Source of the DNA: Rhodococcus sp. G-MC3
Lineage (GTDB): Bacteria > Actinomycetota > Actinomycetes > Mycobacteriales > Mycobacteriaceae
NCBI RefSeq assembly: GCF_030063335.1
Contig: NZ_JASISW010000004.1
Coordinates: 248,001-312,000, forward strand
Reading direction: 5' to 3'
DNA length: 64,000 nt
Notes under the pieces: generated by a model
Seen by the model: only the letters and a program-made list of their open reading frames with translations
Databases searched by the model: none
What the model was told of the DNA's origin: nothing
Part shown: positions 50,891 to 61,000 of the stretch, piece by piece
Layout: each line of letters starts with the position of its first letter
Position numbering within the stretch: position 1 is the stretch's first letter
Translations under genes and position numbers: made by a program

Positions 50891-51778
50891 TCAGGGTGAG
50901 TGTCGGTCCCCGCGGACTGCGACGTTGTCCGTTCGGGCCCACGACGCCAAGAGCTGCAATCTTTCGGCCGACGGTGACCCTGGTTCGGCGGTGTAGATCA
51001 GCATGACGTATCCCGGTTCCGCGGTGACGTACAACTCTTCGTAGGCGAGAGCAATCTCGCCGACTACCGGATGGTTGAAGCGCTTGGTCCCCGTGCCGTG
51101 CGTTCTGACATCGTGCGCCGCCCACAGTGTTCGAAATACTTCACTTCGCGTGGACAATTCACCGACAAGGTCCTGCAGTCCCCGATCGTGAGGATCGCGG
51201 CCCGCTTCCGAGCGCATGATCGCGACACACATCTCCGAGAAAAGCGTCCAATCCGGGAAGAAGTCATGCGACGCCGGGTCGAGAAACTGAAACCGCGCCA
51301 TGTTGGGAATCCGTCCACCGTCACCGATGATCGGAGAGAAGAACGCACGGCCCAGCTCATTGACGGCAATGATGTCCTGCCGCGAATTCCGCACGAAGGC
51401 AACAGCATCGGTGATCGCATCCAACGCCCAGTGCAGACTCGGACGTGCCGCGACGGCTTTCGAGGAACGGCGGCGCGGACGCCCTGACACCGGGATACCA
51501 TCTGCCGCCCGAGCCAGATCGAACAAATGAGCCCGTTCGGTATCGTCGAGCTGCAGTGCGCCGGCGAGGGCATCGAGCACAGACGAGGACGCTCCGCCGA
51601 GCGCGCCGCGCTCGAGCTTGGAGTAATACTCGACACTCACGCCCGCGAGTGACGCTACCTCCGAACGCCGAAGTCCGTGTACCCGGCGATTGGGGCCCGC
51701 AGGCAGCCCTGCCTGCTCAGGCGTGATTTTCGCCCGCCTCGTCGTCAGGAATTCGCGGACCTCGGCCTTGTTGTCCAT
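50891..51778 (-). CDS. XRE regulator with MmyB-like ligand domain
   Basis: A 295-residue regulator. The N-terminal helix-turn-helix is VREFLTTRRAKITPEQAGLPAGPNRRVHGLRRSEVASLAGVSVEYYSKLERG, and the C-terminal MmyB-like part includes DIIAVNELGRAFFSPI and GTGTKRFNHPVVGEIALAYEELYVTAEPGYVMLIYTAEPGSPS. Such proteins sit divergent to short-chain or medium-chain dehydrogenase genes and control them. The ATG at 51778 is preferred over a longer frame that would run into the shared promoter. Confidence 0.86.
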   Translation of the reverse strand: MDNKAEVREFLTTRRAKITPEQAGLPAGPNRRVHGLRRSEVASLAGVSVEYYSKLERGALGGASSSVLDALAGALQLDDTERAHLFDLARAADGIPVSGRPRRRSSKAVAARPSLHWALDAITDAVAFVRNSRQDIIAVNELGRAFFSPIIGDGGRIPNMARFQFLDPASHDFFPDWTLFSEMCVAIMRSEAGRDPHDRGLQDLVGELSTRSEVFRTLWAAHDVRTHGTGTKRFNHPVVGEIALAYEELYVTAEPGYVMLIYTAEPGSPSAERLQLLASWARTDNVAVRGDRHSP

Positions 51779-51811
51779 GTTTCGAAGGATAGGGCCAACG
51801 TCGCGAACAAG

Positions 51812-51842
51812 GGGTGCTCTGCTGGTACACCCTCTGTCAGAG
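51812..51842. promoter_or_regulatory. Dyads between XRE regulator and adh
   Basis: GGGTG (51812-51816) pairs with CACCC (51828-51832), and CTCTG-T-CAGAG forms a perfect dyad at 51832-51842. Both lie in the 101-base gap between the divergent starts and are candidate operators for the MmyB-like regulator. Confidence 0.4.
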
Positions 51843-51879
51843 ACTTCCTCGAATCTCGCGAGCGGTGTTGACTGCATTC

Positions 51880-52926
51880 ATGCCCACTACAGTGAAGGCG
51901 TACGCCGCCACCGCCCGTGACCAGCCGTTGACGCCCACCACCATCGAGCGCCGCGACGTCGGACCACAGGATGTCCGGATCGATATCAAGTTCGCCGGTA
52001 TCTGCCATTCGGACATTCACACCGCACGCGGTGAGTGGGGTGAGGTCGCGTACCCCTTGGTCGTCGGTCACGAAATCGCCGGAACGGTTGCCGAGATCGG
52101 CTCCAACGTAACGAAGTACGCGATAGGCGACCGCGTTGGAGTCGGCTGCATGGTCAACTCCTGCGGAGAGTGCGCCCAGTGCCTCAAAGGTCTTCAGCAG
52201 TACTGTCTCGTCGGAAACGTCGGAACCTACGCCGCGCTCGACCGTGACGGTACGACCACTCAGGGCGGTTACTCCCAGCAGGTAGTGGTGACCGAGAACT
52301 TCGTAGTCCGCATCCCGGAGGGCATCGCTCTCGACGCAGCAGCTCCACTGCTGTGCGCAGGCATCACCACCTACTCCCCGCTTCGGCACTGGAATGCAGG
52401 CCCCGGCAAGAAGGTCGCGGTCGTCGGAATGGGCGGACTCGGCCACATGGCCGTCAAACTCGCGCACGCCATGGGCGCCGAGGTCACCGTGCTGTCCCAG
52501 TCACTGAAGAAGCAGGAAGACGGCATCCGCTTGGGTGCCGATCATTACTACGCGACCAGCGATCCCGACACGTTCACTGCACTCGCGGGCACCTTCGACC
52601 TGATCATCAACACCGTCAGTGCCTCGATCGACCTGGACGCTCACCTGTCCTTGCTCGACGTGGACGGCGCATTGGTCAATGTCGGCGCACCCCCCGAACC
52701 GCTTCCCGTACAGATCTTTTCGCTGATCGGATCCCGTCGGACGTTCGCCGGCTCCGCCATCGGATCGATCGGTGAGACGCAGGAAATGCTGGACTTCTGC
52801 GCCGAACACGGCTTGGGAGCCGAGATCGAGGTCATCAGCGCAGACAAGGTCAACGATGCATGGGAGCGCGTACTCGCCTCCGATGTGCGGTACCGGTTCG
52901 TCATCGATACCGCGTCTCTGGCCTGA
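51880..52926 (+). CDS. Zinc-dependent alcohol dehydrogenase (MDR, CAD-like)
   Basis: A 348-residue medium-chain dehydrogenase of the cinnamyl-alcohol-dehydrogenase/YahK type. Catalytic zinc ligands are in [15 protein letters not shown] and [14 protein letters not shown]. The structural zinc site is the four-Cys cluster in [17 protein letters not shown]. The NADP fold has [17 protein letters not shown]. It probably reduces aldehydes to alcohols with NADPH, and could dispose of aldehydes such as those made by carboxylic acid reductase. An SDR gene follows 31 bases later. Confidence 0.9.
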   Translation: MPTTVKAYAATARDQPLTPTTIERRDVGPQDVRIDIKFAGICHSDIHTARGEWGEVAYPLVVGHEIAGTVAEIGSNVTKYAIGDRVGVGCMVNSCGECAQCLKGLQQYCLVGNVGTYAALDRDGTTTQGGYSQQVVVTENFVVRIPEGIALDAAAPLLCAGITTYSPLRHWNAGPGKKVAVVGMGGLGHMAVKLAHAMGAEVTVLSQSLKKQEDGIRLGADHYYATSDPDTFTALAGTFDLIINTVSASIDLDAHLSLLDVDGALVNVGAPPEPLPVQIFSLIGSRRTFAGSAIGSIGETQEMLDFCAEHGLGAEIEVISADKVNDAWERVLASDVRYRFVIDTASLA

Positions 52927-52957
52927 CCGTAACTCGACCACCGAGGAGTCTTACCCA

Positions 52958-53623
52958 ATGACGACGATTGCAATAGTCGGAGCAGGTTCCGGCCTGGGCG
53001 CCTCGGTGGCACGCAGGTTCGGGCACGAGGGGTTCTCGATCGCGCTGATGTCGCGGACCCAGGCGAACGTGGATCGTCTGGCGGACGAACTGTCTGCTGA
53101 CGGCATCACCGCGCGCGGTTACGTCGCCAACACCCGCGACATCGAGTCCGTCAGCCGTGCCCTCGCAGCCGCCGCCGGAGACTTGGGACCGATCGAGGTG
53201 CTGCAGTACAGCCCCATCCCCGCACCCGAGTTTCTTCGCCCGGTACTGGACACCAGCGTCGGGGATTTGACCGGTGCCATCGAATTTTCGGTGTACGGGT
53301 CGGTCACCGCGTGCCAGCAGGTCCTTCCTGCGATGACCGAGCGTAGATCCGGAACGATCCTGCTGGTCAACGGGTCGAGCGGTGCTCATCCCAACGGCAA
53401 TGTCGCAGGAACGTCGGTTGCCTTCGCCGCCGAATCAGCTTACGGGGCAATGCTTCACGACGCCGTCGCCGAGCAGGGCGTCCACGTCGGCCAGCTAATA
53501 ATCCCGGGCGCAATCGGCGGCGGAGATCCGCTGTACGCGCCCGACGCACTGGCCGATCGCCTGTGGGCGATGCACACCGATCGCGGTTCGTTCCGCGTTA
53601 CCGTCGGCGCTGAGCAGGACTGA
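52958..53623 (+). CDS. SDR-family protein with a missing catalytic Lys
   Basis: A 221-residue Rossmann protein with the cofactor loop AIVGAGSGLGASVARRFGHEGF and strand 5 segment ILLVNGSSGAHPNG. The usual Tyr-xxx-Lys reads YGAML here (SAYGAMLHDAV), so the lysine is replaced by Leu, with a His one residue further. A classical dehydrogenase mechanism is therefore doubtful. GAGGAG lies 9 bases before the ATG. It is probably co-transcribed with adh under the XRE regulator. Confidence 0.8.
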   Translation: MTTIAIVGAGSGLGASVARRFGHEGFSIALMSRTQANVDRLADELSADGITARGYVANTRDIESVSRALAAAAGDLGPIEVLQYSPIPAPEFLRPVLDTSVGDLTGAIEFSVYGSVTACQQVLPAMTERRSGTILLVNGSSGAHPNGNVAGTSVAFAAESAYGAMLHDAVAEQGVHVGQLIIPGAIGGGDPLYAPDALADRLWAMHTDRGSFRVTVGAEQD

Positions 53624-53753
53624 CGACGTACTCGGCGCGCTGGGAGGTGTCGATCTGTCTCCTCCCACCGTGGCCCCGCTAGTCGCAGGAATCCCGCCAG
53701 TCCAGGGGTTCCCGTCGGTGCAGGACTTGCTCAGTTTGCTCAACGTGCGCTGA
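53562..53753 (+). other. Start-less coding-like frame, possible gene remnant
   Basis: A frame overlapping the end of the SDR gene continues open past its stop, with strong GC3 bias, as DDVLGALGGVDLSPPTVAPL and on to QDLLSLLNVR, then TGA at 53753. No ATG, GTG or TTG start with a ribosome site is seen. It may be the C-terminal remnant of a lost gene. The remaining gap to 53902 shows nothing else. Confidence 0.25.
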
Positions 53754-53902
53754 GCAGTAGTTTTGTCTGTTCTGCTCTGTTCATCGCTCCGAGTGCCGTC
53801 GAGCGATGGCATGGGTACGAAAGGGTATGGGCGCGATCTCTTCTCGCGGCGCCTCTCCTCGTGGTGTCTCCGCGATTACGTGACGCCGACAGTTCCGGCC
53901 GA

Positions 53903-55156
53903 CTAGAGCTCTTGCGGAATACTGTGCATCAACAATGTGGCGGCATCGAGCACCTGATCGCGATCGAAGGTGAGGCGGTATCGGTACGTGCGCAACCCAT
54001 CGGGGTTTTCGCCGAGGTCGAGCGCGATCAGCGCGGCGTTGAACAGCGGGTCCACTACGATCACCGATCGCTCGAGAGCCAACGGTTCCTGCACATCGAC
54101 ATCGACCGTGCGGTAACTGACAACGGCTTCCATCGGACGCCCGAACACAACGGTGAGTGCGCTGACGGTGGAAAGTCTCGCGAACGCCGCATGCCGAGCA
54201 GCCGACGGAATTGTCGAGTAGGGCACCGTGACGAGTACGACGGCAGTCGGTCCCATCGACGCAGCCCGATCCAGGAGATCGTCCTCGAGGGTTTCGAGTA
54301 AAGATTCGTCGATGCTCTTCACGGCGCCGCGGCTCTGATCGAGCCCGAACGGCGTGACAGCGGTCGGGGCTCGGACCGTCATCGCGGGCGCGGCGAGCTG
54401 CCTGACCGGTAGGCGGTCGACGGCTTCGAACTTCGGCAACGCCGCTGGAGGACCGTAGAACCAGCCCTGACCCCATCTGGCACCCAAGTACTGCGCACGG
54501 CGTTCGTGGGTCTCGTTCTCGATGCCTTCGGCGACGATCACCGCGCCGGTGCGTTCGGACTCTGCAGCGACGGCCGACAAGATTGCCGCAGTCTCCGCCG
54601 TGGTGCGTTGGTGGACGAGTCGCATGTCCAACTTGATGATGTCAGGACGCAGTAGCGCGAGCATAGCCAGACTCGACGAGTCGGCCCCCACGTCGTCCAC
54701 GGCGATCCGCCACCCCCTGTCGCGGGCATGAAGCGCAGCGCGAAGCAGCCCCGCAGGATTCTTCATCAGGTGACGTTCGGTGATCTCGACGACGATCGAC
54801 AACCTCGCTGCATCCGCCAGAACCGGCCGAGCGTACGCAGGCGGAGGCGCGTCGAGCGCTCGCGGTTCGGCATTGACGAACAAGGCGAGCTCGCGTGGCA
54901 GGTTGCCGACAAGCGCACCGGTCAGGGCCGACACTCTGCATTGCCAGTCGAAGTCGATCGTCGCATCGCATCGAGCCGCTGCGGCGAACATCTCTCCTGG
55001 CGAAGCCCAAACGCTCCCGGCCGCGGGCCTGACCAGCGCCTCGAAACCGACGAGCGCTCCTGAACCGAACTCGACGACGGGCTGGTACGCGGATTCGATC
55101 GGTCCAGGCGCGCCAAGCCGGTGCGCAAAGGGGTTCACAGCGTGCCTTCCGCTCAT
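53903..55156 (-). CDS. EAL-domain c-di-GMP phosphodiesterase with DICT domain
   Basis: A 417-residue protein. The N-terminal EAL domain (about residues 20-260) keeps the expected catalytic residues: FEALVRP, FVNAEP, VVEITER, VDDVGADSSSLAML, IIKLD, VAEGIE and GWGQGWFYG-like ends. It should hydrolyse c-di-GMP to pGpG, though DDVG replaces the usual DDFG. The C-terminal 150 residues (VKSIDESLLETLEDDLLDRAASMGPTAVVLVTV to TYRYRLTFDRDQVLDAATLLM) match a DICT sensory domain. The ATG at 55156 starts MSGRHAVNPF. It is divergent from a Ser/Thr kinase gene. Confidence 0.85.
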   Translation of the reverse strand: MSGRHAVNPFAHRLGAPGPIESAYQPVVEFGSGALVGFEALVRPAAGSVWASPGEMFAAAARCDATIDFDWQCRVSALTGALVGNLPRELALFVNAEPRALDAPPPAYARPVLADAARLSIVVEITERHLMKNPAGLLRAALHARDRGWRIAVDDVGADSSSLAMLALLRPDIIKLDMRLVHQRTTAETAAILSAVAAESERTGAVIVAEGIENETHERRAQYLGARWGQGWFYGPPAALPKFEAVDRLPVRQLAAPAMTVRAPTAVTPFGLDQSRGAVKSIDESLLETLEDDLLDRAASMGPTAVVLVTVPYSTIPSAARHAAFARLSTVSALTVVFGRPMEAVVSYRTVDVDVQEPLALERSVIVVDPLFNAALIALDLGENPDGLRTYRYRLTFDRDQVLDAATLLMHSIPQEL

Positions 55157-55294
55157 CGACGCGTCAGTTCCCCACCCGTGCCCATCTTGCCCGCACGAGC
55201 TCATGGGTTGCACATCGACTCCACGACTACGCAGGACCGGTGCGGCGCTAGAGTCGAGACCGCAGAGACGACGCGTATGGATGGAGTGAAGACG

Positions 55295-56563
55295 ATGGCA
55301 GGTCAGGACCCGTCGCCGATCCGCTCAGAGCACTTCTTCGCCGGACGCTATCGACTAGAGAGAGTGCTCGGCAGAGGTGGGGCAGCCGACGTCTTCCGCG
55401 CCGAGGATCAACTTCTCGGGCGGAGTGTGGCGGTGAAGATATTCCGACGTTCCGAGCACGTGCCGCACGAGGAGCAACGCATCGACGCCGAGATGCGAAC
55501 GTTGGCTTCGTTGTCGCACCCGGGCTTGGTGACGCTGTTCGATGCAGGACTCGCACCCGACAGTTCGGGACTGGACGTGCGATACCTGGTCATGGAGTTG
55601 GTCGAAGGTCCGACGCTCGGCGCATTTCGCAATCAGCGGTCACTGCCACTCGCTGTTGCTGCTCGTGTAGGACGCGAACTCGCCGACTCGCTCTCCTACA
55701 TCCACAGTGAAGGTGTGATCCACCGAGACATCAAGCCCGCCAACGTCCTGATCACCGAGGGCTCGGACAGCTTGACCAAACTCACCGATTTTGGAATTGC
55801 CCGAGTTGTCGACGCCGACCGTCTGACAGCGCACGGATCCGCGGTGGGCACCGCCCATTACCTCAGCCCCGAGCAGGCTACCGGCGCCGTCGCCGGACCT
55901 GCCTCCGACGTCTATTCACTCGGACTGGTCTTGATCGAATGTCTCAGCGGCCGAATGGCATTCGAGGGAAGTGCGACTGCTGCCGCCCTCGCCCGATTGC
56001 ACCGAGACCCCGAGGTTCCTGCAGAACACGGTGAAGGCTGGGCGTCACTGCTGACCAGCATGACCGCACGACGACCGCTGGACCGCCCATCTGCACTGGA
56101 GGTCTCGGATCGACTCCGTACTCTGGCGGACGCCGGATCGCCCGCGATCGGGACTGCGGTCTTGGCAACAAACCCTTCACCGGTCGGACTCGACGAGATG
56201 GACACGGTGACGGTTCGTCGCCCGGTCACTCGATGGGCGCTGATCCTGGGCGCATTGGGCACGATCTTCATTGCTGCACTGATCCTGTGGGGTATCACGC
56301 TCTCGCAAGGTCAATCGGGCGAGCAGACCAGCCCTCCTGCTGGATCCACTGCCTCGACTGCCGTTCCCATCAACCCCGAGGTGTCGATCACTCCTCCCCT
56401 CGACCAGATTCCCTCCCCCACTGCTCCACTGGTCGAAGCACCAGCCCCGGTCCCGACCGACCCCTCGGCGAAGGAGAAGGCACCACGGGGCGCACCAGGG
56501 AACAACGGCAACGGCAACTCGAATGGGAACAACGGCAACGGCAACGGCAAAGGCAACAACTGA
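55295..56563 (+). CDS. Membrane Ser/Thr protein kinase (PknA/B-type)
   Basis: A 422-residue Hanks-type kinase. The P-loop is VLGRGGAADVF, the ATP-binding Lys48 lies in VAVKIF, the catalytic Asp145 in HRDIKPAN, DFG at 165-167, and the SPEQ segment YLSPEQATG. A transmembrane helix (WALILGALGTIFIAALILWGITL) follows near 310-333, then a Pro/Thr-rich external region without PASTA repeats that ends in a low-complexity Asn-Gly tail of about 20 residues. The ATG at 55295 has GGAG 8 bases before it. The external sensor is unusually simple. It is followed by an APC permease 34 bases later. Confidence 0.9.
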   Translation: MAGQDPSPIRSEHFFAGRYRLERVLGRGGAADVFRAEDQLLGRSVAVKIFRRSEHVPHEEQRIDAEMRTLASLSHPGLVTLFDAGLAPDSSGLDVRYLVMELVEGPTLGAFRNQRSLPLAVAARVGRELADSLSYIHSEGVIHRDIKPANVLITEGSDSLTKLTDFGIARVVDADRLTAHGSAVGTAHYLSPEQATGAVAGPASDVYSLGLVLIECLSGRMAFEGSATAAALARLHRDPEVPAEHGEGWASLLTSMTARRPLDRPSALEVSDRLRTLADAGSPAIGTAVLATNPSPVGLDEMDTVTVRRPVTRWALILGALGTIFIAALILWGITLSQGQSGEQTSPPAGSTASTAVPINPEVSITPPLDQIPSPTAPLVEAPAPVPTDPSAKEKAPRGAPGNNGNGNSNGNNGNGNGKGNN

Positions 56564-56597
56564 TGCTCAGGGTCACTGGATGTGCGGACAAGCCGCG

Positions 56598-57881
56598 ATG
56601 ACACCGCATGGGCTACGCCGCGAACTCGGTACGACCGATGCCGTGGTGATCGGCCTCAGCGCAATGATCGGGGCCGGAATTTTCGTCGCGCTGGCACCCG
56701 CCGCTCGGGCTGCGGGATCGGGGCTGATGATTGCCCTGGCGGTCGCCGCTGTCGTCGCCTATTGCAACGCAACATCATCGGCTCGACTGGCAGCGCTCTA
56801 CCCGGCGTCGGGTGGCACCTATGTGTACGGCCGCGAGCGGCTCGGAAATTTTTGGGGTTACCTCGCAGGGTGGGGGTTCGTCGTCGGCAAGACTGCATCG
56901 TGCGCTGCCATGGCATTGACGGTCGGGGTGTACGTGTGGCCTGGCCACGCACATGCAGTGGCCGCAGTCACGGTCGCCGCGCTCACTGCGCTGAACTACG
57001 TCGGGATACAGAGGTCTGCCTGGTTGGCTCGCAGCATCGTGGCTGTCGTGATCACCATCCTGGTGATCGTCGTCGTGACGTCGACCATCTCGCCGAAATC
57101 GTTGGAGTGGTCGGCGAGCGCCGGCCCCGAGGTGTCGGTGACCGGTGTCCTTCAGGCCGCAGGCCTGTTGTTCTTCGCCTTTGCCGGCTACGCCCGAATC
57201 GCCACCCTCGGTGAGGAGGTACGCGATCCATCTCGCACCATTCCCCGGGCCATTCCGCTCGCTCTGGCGATCACACTCATTCTGTATGCCGCCACAGCGG
57301 CGGCACTACTGTGGATTCTCGGGCCGAGTGCGATGGGCTCTTCTGTTGCGCCGGTGACCGACGCGGCGCGCGCCACGGGCCTTCGATGGTTGGTGCCGAC
57401 CGTAGGTGTTGCCGCTGCCGCTGCGGCGGTCGGATCTTTGCTGGCTTTGATCCTCGGGGTGTCGCGTACGACATTCGCGATGGCCAGAGACCACCATCTA
57501 CCGCACCGATTGGCATCGATACATCCTCGGTTCGGGAGCCCGTACCGTGCCGAACTGGTTGTAGGAGCAGTTGTTACCGGGCTGGCAGCAACCGTCGATG
57601 TCGGTGACGCGATCGGGTTTTCTTCCTTCGCGGTTCTGGTGTATTACGCCATCGCCAATGTCTCGGCCTGGACGCTCACCACGACCGAAGGCCGACCTGC
57701 GCGCATCGTCCCGGCAGTAGGACTTCTCGGATGCGTCACCCTCGCGCTGGCTCTGCCTTTACCCTCCACGATCGCAGGCATCGGCGTTCTGGCCGCAGGC
57801 GCGATCACATATCGAGTGAGAATGTCCTGGCGCACCCGATCATCGACCGACACCACGGACGAATCCACTTCTGGCTCATAG
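56598..57881 (+). CDS. APC-family amino acid permease
   Basis: A 427-residue permease with about 12 helices. The first helix contains the substrate-binding GAGIFVALAP motif, followed by YPASGGTYVYGRERLGNFWGYLAGWGFVVGK and FFAFAGYARIATLGEEVRDPSRTIPRAIPLAL. The motifs point to a cationic or branched amino acid/polyamine exchanger-type APC protein; the substrate is not predictable. An ATG at 56580 is an alternative start. It is close behind the Ser/Thr kinase gene, so the kinase may regulate it. Confidence 0.88.
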   Translation: MTPHGLRRELGTTDAVVIGLSAMIGAGIFVALAPAARAAGSGLMIALAVAAVVAYCNATSSARLAALYPASGGTYVYGRERLGNFWGYLAGWGFVVGKTASCAAMALTVGVYVWPGHAHAVAAVTVAALTALNYVGIQRSAWLARSIVAVVITILVIVVVTSTISPKSLEWSASAGPEVSVTGVLQAAGLLFFAFAGYARIATLGEEVRDPSRTIPRAIPLALAITLILYAATAAALLWILGPSAMGSSVAPVTDAARATGLRWLVPTVGVAAAAAAVGSLLALILGVSRTTFAMARDHHLPHRLASIHPRFGSPYRAELVVGAVVTGLAATVDVGDAIGFSSFAVLVYYAIANVSAWTLTTTEGRPARIVPAVGLLGCVTLALALPLPSTIAGIGVLAAGAITYRVRMSWRTRSSTDTTDESTSGS

Positions 57882-57959
57882 ATATCCGTCTGAGCCTCGA
57901 TCACGCGGTTGATTGCGCGTACCCGCACCCCGATGTTCCAACCAGGGGTTCATCACTGC

Positions 57960-57997
57960 ATGTAGTGTAGCTACTACATGCGATGTAGTAGCTACAT
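57960..57997. promoter_or_regulatory. Overlapping TGTA/TACA inverted repeats, BlaI-type operator
   Basis: TGTAGCTACTACAT (57966-57979) and its exact reverse complement (57983-57996) flank a 3-base centre, forming a 31-base perfect inverted repeat. Extra half sites at 57960-57966 (ATGTAGT) and the nested dyad ATGTAG-TAG-CTACAT (57983-57997) overlap it. The array lies 39-76 bases upstream of the NRPS start, where it would block transcription. TACA/TGTA half sites are the established recognition pattern of BlaI/MecI repressors, and a BlaI-type gene lies at the right edge of the window. Confidence 0.65.
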
Positions 57998-58035
57998 AGC
58001 GGAATGATGCAGCCGTCGGGGAAGGTCGGTGCCAC

Positions 58036-61000
58036 ATGTCGAGTTTTGCTGCCATTACGACGACGTCCGCCCAGCGCGATATCTGGTATGCCCAGAATCT
58101 CTCCCCCGCCGTACCGTTCACAATTGCCCACTACGTCGATCTGGTCGGAGAAGTGGACCTGCAGGTTCTCGCACACTGTGCGGACCGAGCTCATCGCGAG
58201 TTCGGGTCGACCACCGTGCGGTTCGTCGACAACGACGGCGCCCCGGAGCAGCGGCGGGCCGCGGGGCGACTGTCCGTATCGGTCGTCGACCTCAGGTCCG
58301 AAGCCGACCCGGAAGCCGAAGCTCACCGGTGGATGGGTGATGATTGCCTGACGCCTTGCGCGCTCGATTCGCCGTGCTTGGTCACCGCAGCAATCCTGCG
58401 CATTACCGACCACCGGTGCTTCTGGTACACCAGAGCCCATCACATCGTCCTCGACGGTTACGGATCGATGATGGTGCTCCGGCGAACCGCCGAGCTATTT
58501 CTCGCCGCAACCACCGGAACGACACCAGATCCGGTCGATCCGATGAGTCCCGTCGACACTCTGACGGCAGACGCCAAATACACGGCGTCGACGCGTTACG
58601 AGCGAGACAAGCACTACTGGGCGAACATCATGAACGAGGTCGAATCGCAGACGTCCCTAGCCGGACGCTCCGCGCCGCCCGCTGCACACTGTCATCGCGT
58701 CAGCGGGACCATCCCGAACTCCGCTGTGCCCGAGTCGGATCGATGGATCGAGCGTGGAACCAAAACATCGACGGTGATGGTCGCAGCTTTTGCCGCTTTC
58801 CACGCCCGAATGACAGACACACCCGACACGACCCTGGCGCTTCCCTTGGCAGGAAGACCCACCGCCCGTCTACGGCAATCCGGTGGCACACATTCCACCG
58901 TGGTACCGCTTCCACTACCGGGAATCGGAACAACCACCGTCGACGGCGCAGTCAAACTCACCGAAGTCGCCGTTACAGGAGCCCTCCGGCACCAACTCTT
59001 TCAGTCCGCATACGGATCCGACGACGTCCACGATCGCGGACCCGTCGTCAACCTCATGCTGTTCGACGACCGCGTACCACTGGGGCCCGTCGACGGCACC
59101 CTGCACATCCTCACGACAGGTCCGGTAGCCGACATAGCGCTCGACATCCACCAGGGGCGCTCGGATGAGCAGTGGGGCTGGGAGTTCGAAGCCAATCCAG
59201 CCCTGTACTCCCCCGACGATCTCGATCTGCTCGCCCAGCGGTTCGTACATTTTCTTCATCAGTTCCTGCGTCCGGACGACCACGATACAAATATTGCCGA
59301 GCTCGAGCTCGAGCTCCCCGACCGCGCCAGCCCTCCCGTGCAGTCCGGGCGTCCTGCGACCGAAACTTCGACGCTGCCCGGTCTGCTCGTTCGACGTTGC
59401 AGCGATCGTGCACATTGTCCCGCAGTGCGATACAACGGCAGCGAGATCTCGTACAGCGAACTCGACAGAGAATCGAATTCCCTCGCCGGCGCACTCGCTG
59501 CCCACGGAATCCGGACCGGCGATACCGTCGCTGTGATGGTCCCGCGGTCCATCGATTCGGTGGTCGCATTCTGGGCGGTCGCACGATCGGGCGCTACCTA
59601 CCTCCCGATAGACTCGAACTTCCCTCCCGCGCGAATCGAGTACATCCTCGCGGATTCCGCGGCGAAGTTGGCGCTGTGCATCGACTCGACGCACACGAGT
59701 GCGGGTGCAGTCACCACCCTGAGAGTCGACGACGCCGGCAATCGCCGGCACGGGGATGCGCTGACTGCCCAAATCGCCCCGAACGATTCCGCGTACGTCA
59801 TCTACACCTCGGGTACCACCGGTGCCCCCAAAGGCGTGTCGGTCACTCATGCCGGGCTCGGCCCACTCGTCGCCCACATGGACGACGTATATCGACTGAG
59901 TACGGAGTCGCGAATACTGCACTGTGCATCAACGAGTTTCGATACGTCCCTGGTAGAAATGCTCGCCGCCGCAACCGCAGGATGCACCCTGGTGGTGCCG
60001 CCAACCGAGATCGCCGGTGGGCGAGAACTGACTTCTACGATGGCGCACGAAGGTGTGACTCACTTGTTTGCGACTCCATCGGTACTCGCCACTCTCGCGC
60101 CGGCTTCACTCGCCGATCTCGCGGTCGTCATCAGCGGTGGCGAACCGTGCCCACAGCAACTGGCAGACGCGGTGAGTGAACACGTGGCCCTGTTCAATGC
60201 CTACGGTCCCACCGAAACCACCTGCAGCGTGACGATGACCGGCGCGCTGACACCCGGAGAATCGGTCACCATCGGCACGCCGATGCGCGGTGTCGACACG
60301 ATGGTGTTGGACCGCAGTCTGCGGCCTCGACCTGTTGGAACACTGGGCGAGCTCTACATTTCGGCCGCTGCGGTGGCCCGTGGATATGTGGGACGACCGA
60401 AAGAGACCGCCTCTCGATTCGTCGCTGCGCCGTTCGGCCGACCTGGCCACCGCATGTACCGGACCGGAGATGTCGTTAGGCGGCGCGTAGACGGCACTCT
60501 CGACTACGTCGGCCGCGGTGATGCGCAGGTGAAACTGCGCGGTATCCGAATCGAACCGGCAGAAGTCGATGCCGCACTGTGCACCTTCGGGCCGGTGCAA
60601 CAGTCGATCACAACCATTGTCGAACCACGCGAGGGTCATTCGGTGCTCGTATCGTACGTGGTCGCGGCTCCGCATACGTCGATAGATCCCGTTGCGGTGC
60701 GCACCTTCGTTGCCGCACTGCTGCCGGCGTACATGGTCCCGGCGACAGTGACTGTGCTCGATTGCGTACCGCTGACTCCGAACGGAAAGGTGGACATGCG
60801 GGCATTGCCCTCACCGACAACGGCATTCGAAATGTCGTCCGTGCACGCCGCGCCTCGCGGGCAGACGGAAGTCGCGCTTGCCGAGATCTTCACCGCAGTC
60901 CTCGCCCTGGATTCGATCGACGCGAACATTTCCTTCTTCGATCTCGGCGGCAATTCGCTTGCTGCTACGAGAGTCGTAGGACAGATCAACGCTTGTTTGC

